Assembly: GCA_028752905.1 (NCBI GenBank)
Contig: JAQNBH010000011.1
Location: forward strand, 62,001-126,000
Direction of reading: 5' to 3'
Origin: Cladorhizidae sp. MBARI D1340-BT2
Lineage: Eukaryota; Porifera; Demospongiae; Poecilosclerida; Cladorhizidae
DNA: 64,000 nt
The translations under genes and the position numbers were made by a program. Positions 53,608-64,000 of this stretch are shown in pieces; the first letter of the stretch is position 1, and each line of letters begins with the position of its first letter. The notes beneath the pieces were generated by a model that saw only the letters and a program-made list of their open reading frames with translations, searched no databases and was not told where the DNA came from.

Positions 53608-56600
53608 ATGTGTATGTCGGTGTCTACATTCATATGTGTATGTCAGTGTCTACATTCATATGTGTATGACAGTGTCTACATTCATATGTGTGTATCAGTG
53701 TCTACATTCATATGTGTATGTCAGTATCTACATTCATATGTGTGTGTCAGTGTCTACATTCATATGTGTGTGTCATTGTCTACATTCATATGTGTGTCAG
53801 TGTCTACATTCATATGTGTGTGTCAGTGTCTACATTCATATGTGTGTGTCAGTGACTAAATTCAGGTGTAGGTCAGTGTCTACATTCATGTGTGTGTCAG
53901 TGTCTACTTTCATATGTGTGTCAGTGTCTACATTCATGTGTGTATGTCAGTGTCTACATTCATATGTGTGTCAGTGTCTACATTCATATGTGTGTGTCAG
54001 TGTCTACATTCATATGTGTGTGTCAGTGACTAAATTCAATTGTAGGTCAGTGTCTACATTCATATATGTGTCAGTGTCTACATTCATGTGTATGTCAGTG
54101 TCTAAATTCATGTGTATGTCAGTGTCTACATTCATATGTGTATGTCAGTGTCTACATTCATGTGTGTGTGTCAGAGTCTACATTCATGTGTGTGTCAGTG
54201 TCTACATTCATATGTGTATGTCAGTGTCTACATTCATGTGTATGTCAGTGTCTACATTCATATGTGTGTGTCAGTGTCTACATTCATATGTGTATGTCAA
54301 TGTCTACATTCATATGTGTGTGTCAGTGTCTACATTCATATGTGTATGTCAGTGTCTACATTCATGTGTGTGTCAGTGTCTACATTCATATGTGTGTGTC
54401 AGTGTCTACTTTCATGTGTGTGTCAGTGTCTACATTCATATGTGTGTCAGTGTCTACATTCATGTGTGTATGTCAGTGTCTACATTCATATGTGTGTCAG
54501 TGTCTACATTCATATGTGTGTCAGTGTCTACATTCATATGTGTGTGTCAGTGTCTACATTCATACGTGTATGTCAAGTGTCTACATTCATATGTGTGTCA
54601 GTGACTACATTCATATGTGTATGTCAGTGTCTACATTCATGTGTGTATGTCAGTGTCTACATTCATATGTGTGTCAGTGTCTACATTCATATGTGTGTGT
54701 CAGTGTCTACATTCATGTGTGTATGTCAGTGTCTACATTCATATGTGTGTCAGTGTCTACATTCATATGTGTGTGTCAGTGTCTACATTCATACGTGTAT
54801 GTCAAGTGTCTACATTCATATGTGTGTCAGTGACTACATTCATATGTGTATGTCAGTGTCTACAATCACATGTGTATGTCAGTGTCTACATTCATATGTG
54901 TATGTCAGTGTCTAAATTCATGTGTATGTCAGTGTCTACATTCATATGTGTATGTCAGTGTCTACATTCATATGTGTGTGTCAGTGACTACATTCATGTG
55001 TGTGTCAGTGTCTACATTCATATGTGTGTCAGTGTCTACATTCATATATGTATGTCAGTGTCTACATTCATATGTGTATGTCAGTGTCTCCATTCATATG
55101 TGTGTCAGTGTCTACATTCATTTGTGTATGTCAGTGTCTACATTCGTATGTGTATGTCAGTGTCTACATTCATATGTGTGTGTCAGTGACTAAATTCAAG
55201 TGTATGTCAGTGTCTACATTCATATGTGTATGTCAGTGTCTACATTCATGTGTGTATGTCAGTGTCTACATTCATATGTGTATGTCAGTGTCTACATTCA
55301 TATGTGTGTGTCAGTGTCTACATTCATATGTGTATGTCAGTGTCTACATTCATATGTGTATGTCAGTGTCTACATTCATGTGTATGTCAGTGTCTACATT
55401 CATATGTGTGTGTCAGTGTCTACATTCATATGTGTATGTCAGTGTCTACATTCATGTGTGTCAGTGTCTACATTCATATGTGTGTGTCAGTGTCTACATT
55501 CATGTGTGTCAGTGTCTACATTCATGTGTGTATGTCAGTGTCTACATTCATATGTGTATGTCAGTGTCTACATTCATATGTGTGTGTCAGTGTCTACATT
55601 CATATGTGTATGTCAGTGTCTACATTCATATGTGTGTGTCAGTGTCTACATTCATATGTGTATGTCAGTGTCTACATTCATATGTGTCAGTGTCTACATT
55701 AATATGTGTGTCAGTGTCTACATTCATATGTGTGTCAGTGTCTACATACATATGTGTGTGTCAGTGACTACATTCATGTCAGTGTCTACATTCATATGTG
55801 TGTGTCCGTGTCTACATTCATATGTGTGTGTGTCAGAGTCTACATTCATATGTGTATGTCGGTGTCTACATTCATATGTGTGTGTCATGACTACATTCAT
55901 ATGTGTGTCAGTGTCTACATACATATGTGTATGTCAGTGTCTACATTCATATGTGTGTGTCAGTGTCTACATTCATGTGTGTGTCAGTGTCTACATTCAT
56001 GTGTATGTCAGTGTCTACATTCATATGTGTATGTCAGTGTCTACATTCATATGTGTATGTCAGTGTCTACATTCATATGTGTGTCAGTGTCTACATTCAT
56101 ATGTGTATGTCAGTGTCTATATTCATATGTGTGTGTCAGTGTCTACATTCATATGTGTATGTCAGTGTCTACATTCATATGTGTATGTCAGTGTCTATTC
56201 ATATGTGTATGTCAGTGTCTACATTCATATGTGTGTCAGTGTCTTCATTCATGTGTGTCAGTGTCTACATTCGTATGTGTGTGTCAGTGTCTACATTCAT
56301 GTGTATGTCAGTGTCTACATTCATACGTGTGTGTCAGTGTCTACATTCATGTGTATGTCAGTGTCTACATTCATATGTGTATGTCAGTGTCTACATTCAT
56401 ACGTGTGTGTCAGTGTCTACATTCATGTGTATGTCAGTGTCTACATTCATATGTGTATGTCAGTGTCTACATTCATATGTGTGTGTCAGTGTCTATTCAT
56501 GTGTGTATCTCAGTGTCTACATTCATATGTGTGTGTCAGTGTCTACATTCATATGTGTATGTCAGTGTCTACCTTCATATGTGTATGTCAGTGTCTACAT

Positions 56601-59600
56601 TCATGTGTGTGTCAGTGTCTACATTCATATGTGTGTGTCAGTGTCTACTTTCATGTGTGTGTCAGTGTCTACATTCATATGTGTGTCAGTGTCTACATTC
56701 ATGTGTGTATGTCAGTGTCTACATTCATATGTGTGTCAGTGTCTACATTCATATGTGTGTCAGTGTCTACATTCATGTGTGTGTCAGTGTCTACATTCAT
56801 ACGTGTATGTCAAGTGTCTACATTCATATGTGTGTCAGTGACTACATTCATATGTGTATGTCAGTGTCTACATTCATGTGTGTATGTCAGTGTCTACATT
56901 CATATGTGTGTCAGTGTCTACATTCATATGTGTGTGTCAGTGTCTACATTCATGTGTGTATGTCAGTGTCTACATTCATATGTGTGTCAGTGTCTACATT
57001 CATATGTGTGTGTCAGTGTCTACATTCATACGTGTATGTCAAGTGTCTACATTCATATGTGTGTCAGTGACTACATTCATATGTGTATGTCAGTGTCTAC
57101 AATCACATGTGTATGTCAGTGTCTACATTCATATGTGTATGTCAGTGTCTAAATTCATGTGTATGTCAGTGTCTACATTCATATGTGTATGTCAGTGTCT
57201 ACATTCATATGTGTGTGTCAGTGACTACATTCATGTGTGTGTCAGTGTCTACATTCATATGTGTGTCAGTGTCTACATTCATATATGTATGTCAGTGTCT
57301 ACATTCATATGTGTATGTCAGTGTCTCCATTCATATGTGTGTCAGTGTCTACATTCATTTGTGTATGTCAGTGTCTACATTCGTATGTGTATGTCAGTGT
57401 CTACATTCATATGTGTGTGTCAGTGACTAAATTCAAGTGTATGTCAGTGTCTACATTCATATGTGTATGTCAGTGTCTACATTCATGTGTGTATGTCAGT
57501 GTCTACATTCATATGTGTATGTCAGTGTCTACATTCATATGTGTGTGTCAGTGTCTACATTCATATGTGTATGTCAGTGTCTACATTCATATGTGTATGT
57601 CAGTGTCTACATTCATGTGTATGTCAGTGTCTACATTCATATGTGTGTGTCAGTGTCTACATTCATATGTGTATGTCAGTGTCTACATTCATGTGTGTCA
57701 GTGTCTACATTCATATGTGTGTGTCAGTGTCTACATTCATGTGTGTCAGTGTCTACATTCATGTGTGTATGTCAGTGTCTACATTCATATGTGTATGTCA
57801 GTGTCTACATTCATATGTGTGTGTCAGTGTCTACATTCATATGTGTATGTCAGTGTCTACATTCATATGTGTGTGTCAGTGTCTACATTCATATGTGTAT
57901 GTCAGTGTCTACATTCATATGTGTCAGTGTCTACATTAATATGTGTGTCAGTGTCTACATTCATATGTGTGTCAGTGTCTACATACATATGTGTGTGTCA
58001 GTGACTACATTCATGTCAGTGTCTACATTCATATGTGTGTGTCCGTGTCTACATTCATATGTGTGTGTGTCAGAGTCTACATTCATATGTGTATGTCGGT
58101 GTCTACATTCATATGTGTGTGTCATGACTACATTCATATGTGTGTCAGTGTCTACATACATATGTGTATGTCAGTGTCTACATTCATATGTGTGTGTCAG
58201 TGTCTACATTCATGTGTGTGTCAGTGTCTACATTCATGTGTATGTCAGTGTCTACATTCATATGTGTATGTCAGTGTCTACATTCATATGTGTATGTCAG
58301 TGTCTACATTCATATGTGTGTCAGTGTCTACATTCATATGTGTATGTCAGTGTCTATATTCATATGTGTGTGTCAGTGTCTACATTCATATGTGTATGTC
58401 AGTGTCTACATTCATATGTGTATGTCAGTGTCTATTCATATGTGTATGTCAGTGTCTACATTCATATGTGTGTCAGTGTCTTCATTCATGTGTGTCAGTG
58501 TCTACATTCGTATGTGTGTGTCAGTGTCTACATTCATGTGTATGTCAGTGTCTACATTCATATGTGTGTGTCAGTGTCTACATTCATGTGTATGTCAGTG
58601 TCTACATTCATATGTGTATGTCAGTGTCTACATTCATATGTGTGTGTCAGTGTCTATTCATGTGTGTATCTCAGTGTCTACATTCATATGTGTGTGTCAG
58701 TGTCTACATTCATATGTGTATGTCAGTGTCTACCTTCATATGTGTATGTCAGTGTCTACATTCATATATGTGTCAGTGTCTACATTCATATGTGTATGTC
58801 AGTGTCTACCTTCATATGTGTATGTCAGTGTCTACATTCATATGTGTGTGTCAGTGTCTACATTCATATGTGTGTGTGAGTGTCTACATTCATATGTGTG
58901 TGTCAGTGTCTACATACATATGTGTATGTCAGTGTCTACATTCATATGTATGTGTCAGTGTCTACATTCATATGTGTATGTCAGTGTCTACATTCATATG
59001 TGTGTGTCAGTGACTACATTCATATGTATATGTCAGTGTCTACATTCATGTGTATGTCAGTGTCTACATTCATATGTGTGTGTCAGTGTCTACATTAATA
59101 TGTGTGTGTCAGTGTCTACATTCATATGTTTGTGTCAGTGACTACATTCATGTGTGTGTCAGTGTCTACATTCATATGTGTATGTCAGTGTCTACATTCA
59201 TATGTGTATGTCAGTCTCAACATTCATGTGTGTGTCAGTGTCTACATTCATATGTGTATGTCAGTGTCTACATTCATATGTGTATGTCAGTGTCTACATT
59301 CATATGTGTATGTCAGTGTCTACATTCATATGTGTATGTCAGTGTCTACATTCATGTGTGTGTCAGTGACTACATTCATATGTGTATGTCAGTGTCTTCA
59401 TTCATATGTGTGTCAGTTTCTACAATCATATGTGTGTGTCAGTGTTTACCTTCATATGTGTATGTCAGTGTCTACATTCATATGTGTGTGTCAGTGTCTA
59501 CATTCATATGTGTATGTCAGTGTCTACATTCATATGTGTATGTCAGTGTCTACATTCATATGTGTATGTCAGTGTCTTCATTCATATGTGTGTCAGTGTC

Positions 59601-61845
59601 TACATTCATATGTGTATGTCAGTGTCTACCTTCATATGTGTATGTCAGTGTCTACATTCATGTGTGTGTCAGTGACTACATTCATATGTGTATGTCAGTG
59701 TCTTCATTCATATGTGTGTCAGTGTCTACATTCATATGTGTATGTCAGTGTCTACCTTCATATGTGTATGTCAGTGTCTACATTCATATGTGTGTGTCAG
59801 TGTCTACATTCATATGTGTATGTCAGTGTCTACATTCATATGTGTATGTCAGTGTCTACATTCATATGTGTATGTCAGTGTCTACATTCATATGTGTATG
59901 TCAGTGTCTACATTCATGTGTGTGTCAGTGACTACATTCATATGTGTATGTCAGTGTCTACATTCATATGTGTATGTCAGTCTCAACATTCATGTGTGTG
60001 TCAGTGTCTACATTCATATGTGTATGTCAGTGTCTACATTCATATGTGTATGTCAGTGTCTACATTCATATGTGTATGTCAGTGTCTACATTCATATGTG
60101 TATGTCAGTGTCTACATTCATATGTGTATGTCAGTGTCTACATTCATGTGTGTGTCAGTGACTACATTCATATGTGTATGTCAGTGTCTTCATTCATATG
60201 TGTGTCAGTTTCTACAATCATATGTGTATGTCAGTGTCTACATTCATATGTGTGTCAGTGTCTACATTCATGTGTATGTCAGTGTCTACATTCATATGTG
60301 TATGTCAGTGTCTACATTCATATGTGTATGTCAGTGTCTACATTCATGTGTATGTCAGTGTCTACATTCATATGTGTATGTCAGTGTCTACATTCATATG
60401 TGTATGTCAGTGTCTTCATTCATATGTGTGTCAGTTTCTACAATCATATGTGTGTGTCAGTGTCTACATTCATGTGTATGTCAGTGTCTACATTCATATG
60501 TGTATGTCAGTGTCTACATTCATATGTGTATGTCAGTGTCTACATTCATATGTGTATGTCAGTGTCTACATTCATGTGTGTGTCAGTGACTACATTCATA
60601 TGTGTATGTCAGTGTCTTCATTCATATGTGTGTCAGTTTCTACAATCATATGTGTGTGTCAGTGTCTACATTCATGTGTATGTCAGTGTCTACATTCATA
60701 TGTGTATGTCAGTGTCTACATTCATATGTGTGTGTCAGTGTCTACATTCATGTGTATGTCAGTGTCTACATTCATATGTGTGTGTCAGTGTCTACATTCA
60801 TATGTGTATGTCAGTGTCTACATACATATGTGTGTGTCAGTGTCTACATTCATATGTGTGTGTCAGTGTTTACATTCATGTGTATGTCAGTGTCTACATT
60901 CATGTGTATGTCAGTGTCTACATTCATATGTGTATGTCAGTGTCTACATTCATGTGTGCGTCAGTGTCTACATTCATGTGTATGTCAGTGTCTACATTCA
61001 TGTGTATGTCAGTGTCTACATTCATATGTGTATGTCAGTGTCTACATTCATATGTGTTTGTCAGTGTCTACATTCATGTGTATGTCAGTGTCTACATTCA
61101 TATGTGTGTCAGTGTCTACATTCATATGTGTGTGTCAGTGTCTACATTCATATGTGTGTCAGTGTCTACTTTCATGTGTATGTCAGTGTCTACATTCATA
61201 TGTGTGTGTCAGTGTCTACATTCATATGTGTGTGTCAGTGTCTACATTCATGTGTGTGTCAGTGTCTACATTCATATGTGTATGTCAGTGTCTACATTCA
61301 TATGTGTGTGTCAGTGTCTACATTCATGTGTATGTCAGTGTCTACATTCATATGTGTATGTCAGTGTCTACATTCATATGTGTATGTCAGTGTCTACATC
61401 CATATGTGTGTGTGTGTGTCTACATTCATATGTGTGTGTCAGTGTCTACATTCATGTGTGTGTCAGTGTCTACAATCATGTGTGTGTCAGTGTCTACATT
61501 CATATGTGTATGTCAGTGTCTACATTCATATGTGTGTGTCAGTGTCTACATTAATATGTGTATGTTAGTGTCTACATTCATATGTGTATGTCAGTGTCTA
61601 CATTCATATGTGTATGTCAGTGTCTACATTCATATGTGTGTGTCAGTGTCAACATTCATATGTGTATGTCAGTGTCTACATTCATATGTGTATGTCACAG
61701 TGTCTACATTCATGTGTATGTCAGTGTCTACATTCATATGTGTGTGTCAGTGTCTACATTCATATGTGTATGTCGGTGTCTACATTCATATGTGTGTGTC
61801 AGTGTCTACATTCATATGTGTATTCATATGTGTGTGTAAGTGTCT
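53608..61845. repeat. 8.2-kb minisatellite of 22-28-bp units
   Basis: About 325 copies of GTGTCTACATTCATATGTGT + ATGTCA, with GTGTCA, short (ATGTGTGTCA without the inner AT) and single-base variants. The length difference of 2 bp shifts the frame from unit to unit, yet no unit variant has a stop, so many overlapping long frames appear; none is a gene. A block of ~2.24 kb is duplicated in tandem (about 54.36-56.59 and 56.60-58.77 kb). Further block repeats occur in 59.1-60.7 kb. Confidence 0.97.
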
Positions 61846-61990
61846 ACATTGAGCAGTTTGAGATTGTGGGCAATGAGAGGAAGGTGGCACTGTTGCTTGG
61901 GAAGGAGGTGGAGGGTGTGAGTAATCAGGTGATCGTGGAAGTGTGTGGATGAATTTTGAAGTGCATAGTGAATTGTTGGCAGAGGAGGAA
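61846..61990 (+). pseudogene. LINE C-terminal remnant after the array
   Basis: EQFEIVGNERKVALLLGKEV then EGVSNQVIVEVCG, stop, ILKCIVNCWQRRKG, same orientation as the RT at 52690. It resembles the end of the LINE ORF2, where a zinc-knuckle region and a final helix follow the thumb. I infer it is the continuation of the same element. Confidence 0.55.
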
Positions 61991-62179
61991 GGGACTGCTT
62001 TATGGCCTCCCCCCACCCACTCCACCATAACCAAGCATGAAGCAGTACAACTCATTTAGTAATATTAACTTAAGATATGTATGTCATAGTGTTTATTACA
62101 GTACAAGTCATCTTACCTCATTTACTGCCATTATTATCTATCTATTTTTCTACTGCACTGCATGGGATATGATGATCCC

Positions 62180-62768
62180 AAGGGACTCAGCATTTCCATG
62201 TGTGTTTATATAGCACATTAATATTCACCATGTGTGTATGTCAGTGTTTATATAGCACATTAATATTCACCATATAGCACATTAATATTCACCATGTGTG
62301 CATGTCAGTGTCAGTGTTTATATATATAGCACATAAATATTCACCATATAGCACATTAATATTCATCATGTGTGCATGTCAGTGTTTATATAGCACATTA
62401 ATATTCACCATGTGTGTATATATAACACATTAATATTCACCATGTGTGCATGTCAGTGTTTATATAGTACATTAATATTCACCATGTGTGCATGTCAGTG
62501 TTTATATAGCACATTAATATTCACCATGTGTGCATGTCAGTGTTTATATAGCACATTAATATTCACCATGTGTGCATGTCAGTGTTTATATAGCACATTA
62601 ATATTCACCATGTGTGCATGTCAGTGTTTATATAGCACATTAATATTCACCATGTGTGCATGTCAGTGTTTATATAGGACATTAATATTCACCATGTGTG
62701 TATGTCAGTGTTTATATAGCATATTAATATTCACCATCATTATGTGTATGTCAGCGTTTATATAGCAC
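62180..62768. repeat. ~42-bp minisatellite
   Basis: About 12 copies of GTGTTTATATAGCACATTAA + TATTCACCATGTGTGCATGTCA. The first copies are irregular. Confidence 0.95.
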
Positions 62769-63370
62769 AACTGCTATCTTTCTTTGGTAATTGCACTAGG
62801 TGCAGTGGTCTAGCATTTTTAATTATTACCATGTGTCATTGTGTTCTTGGATGTCAAATTTTTCTTTGGTGGAAACCCCCCCCCAAAAATAACGTATTGG
62901 CAGCGAGAACAAGCATACTTAGAGAATATAATATAGTACAAACCACCAAAGCCAGGAGCAATTTCCTTGTTCAGTTACAGGTTCCTCTACCCAGGAGGGT
63001 GGACTCGACAGTTAAGGTATTTAGAAACCCAACCCATCGTTGTACCCTGAGGGTGGACTCGGGAAGTGCTTTTATTGTGTCCTGGAGGGTGGACTCTTAA
63101 ATCCCATTTCTCGAGATGTCTAACCATACGTTGCAACCACCGTCAGAAAATCAGAGGGCACTACAGCAGCTAGCACGCCATGTCTTCTAAATAAATATTA
63201 GTCCCAGCAAAGGTTTGATCAAGTTGCTGGTACAGCTGCTACAAAATTGAGACCACTCATCCCAAATTGGAACACAGTACCTAGCTAGTTTCTTCTCTAG
63301 AATATCCCTACGGTTCTTGCTTTACCTCTTATCAAAGCAAACTTTTTTGTGGGGCGAAGATGTTCCCGCT
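62769..63370. other. unassigned sequence with three GAGGGTGGACTC repeats
   Basis: GGAGGGTGGACTC occurs at about 62993, 63050 and 63085. May be the 5' part of the LINE that follows; no domain recognised. Confidence 0.45.
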
Positions 63371-64000
63371 CAACTACCTAAATGGTTTTCTGCTGAACTT
63401 TGTCACCAATGCAAATGTTTGAAAATACTATGAAGAATATTTAACAGAAAGCAAAATCCACTCAAGAAAGTTAAGCTGAGAGTAGCAGAGGAAGCCTTTT
63501 GTGTAGCATCACAGACGGCTAAGGCCCACTACGAAACCAACCTAATAACGACCTTCTCAAATGCAGATAGCTCAGGTATTTTCAAATATATCAGTCACAT
63601 CCAGAAGGGTGGTGCCATTCCATCAACAGTATTCCTTGGCTCTATTATTGCTACATCAGACTCCGAAAGTTAGACTCTATTCAACAACTACTTCTGCACA
63701 GTCTACACAAAAAGCTCGTATACATTGCCTTCCTCAGTGGAAATGTCAGAGAAGTTGATTACACTGTCATCAATGGATATTACAGAATCAGATTTAGTCA
63801 AAGTCCTGATGTCACTTGATACCAGTAAATCAATGGGACTAGACAGTCTGACGGGATTGGTCCGAAAGTTTTTAAGCTATGTGCTTTACCTCTTTGTGAG
63901 CCTCTACGGCACCTTTTCGTAAAGAGCCTAACAAAGCATAGAATTCCTGCAGAATGGCGCATACACAGAATAACTCAAATACACAAGGCATAGAATTACA
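63371..64000 (+). pseudogene. LINE ORF2 remnant, linker before the reverse transcriptase, runs off the window
   Basis: Plus strand: LPKWFSAELCHQCK, VAEEAFCVASQTAKAHYETN, GIFKYISHIQKGGAIPSTVF, LFNNYFCTVYTKSSYTLPSS, SLDTSKSMGLD and, after a frameshift, IGPKVFKLCALPLCEPL, TKHRIPAEWRIHRITQIHK. This is the stretch between endonuclease and RT in marine invertebrate LINEs (..IPPTV..F..FF.SV.., LDP.KA.G.D.I.PKVLK.., H.IP.EWR...I.PI.K). In-frame stops near 63438 and 63673. The RT itself would lie beyond position 64000. Confidence 0.82.

Noticed and set aside
53603..61852. Many overlapping open frames of up to 650 codons (cysteine/valine/histidine-rich)
   Set aside because: All lie within one tandem array whose unit lacks stops; frames shift with each 2-bp length variant. 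No start context, splice sites or non-repeat domain.
1..64000. tRNA, rRNA or other structured RNA genes
   Set aside because: None recognised by eye; a tRNAscan/Infernal run would be needed to exclude them.

Overview
This is a eukaryotic, intron-bearing animal genomic window that is unusually rich in tandem repeats. By eye, roughly 36 of the 64 kb is micro- or minisatellite. The transposon families present (THAP/DDE_Tnp_4 with a YqaJ partner, piggyBac, ZMYM1-like hAT, pogo/Tigger, Ty3/Gypsy, several LINEs), the compact splice sites and the LINE style suggest a marine invertebrate. A sponge is my best guess, but that is inference and not proven by the sequence.

Host gene. The one conserved host gene is on the minus strand: SPTLC1, the long-chain-base subunit 1 of serine palmitoyltransferase. 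Eight exons (2-9) lie between 29591 and 3924. They have consensus splice sites (one GC donor), matching phases throughout, and together give 280 uninterrupted codons. A probable exon 1 lies at 34081-34035. The C-terminal part was not found and probably lies beyond the left edge. The introns are packed with minisatellites, and the 11.9-kb intron 8 (4032-15952) also hosts two DNA transposons.

Intron 8. A 49-bp minisatellite (5976-13491) is split by two insertions. The first is a 4.08-kb ISL2EU-like element (6562-10636) with ~0.3-kb terminal inverted repeats, a SWIM/YqaJ gene on plus and a THAP/DDE_Tnp_4 transposase on minus. The second is a 2.63-kb piggyBac copy (10785-13411) flanked by TTAA. 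Because the target is a repeat unit, both target-site duplications (AT and TTAA) can be read directly. Both genes of the ISL2EU-like element start inside the inverted repeats, so they share upstream sequence and an almost identical N-terminal leader.

Right of SPTLC1 exon 1 (34-64 kb). No confident host gene was found. This part holds a 50-bp and a 56-bp array, decayed hAT copies (43.5-47.3 kb), a Ty3/Gypsy remnant with one LTR and a fold-back (47.3-48.5 kb), a 3.75-kb 28-bp array, a LINE whose 3' part is interrupted by an 8.2-kb array of ~22-28-bp units (53.6-61.85 kb), and the 5' part of another LINE running off the right edge.

Recurrent theme. Several minisatellites sit exactly inside transposon coding sequence (LINE RT after the YADD box, the LINE thumb, the LINE C-terminus, the piggyBac linker, hAT) or on an exon-intron border (SPTLC1 exon 8 donor, present three times). 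Their unit sequence matches the coding sequence they interrupt. This suggests local tandem amplification of pre-existing sequence rather than insertion of foreign satellites. The long open frames across these arrays are by-products of unit lengths and are not annotated as genes.
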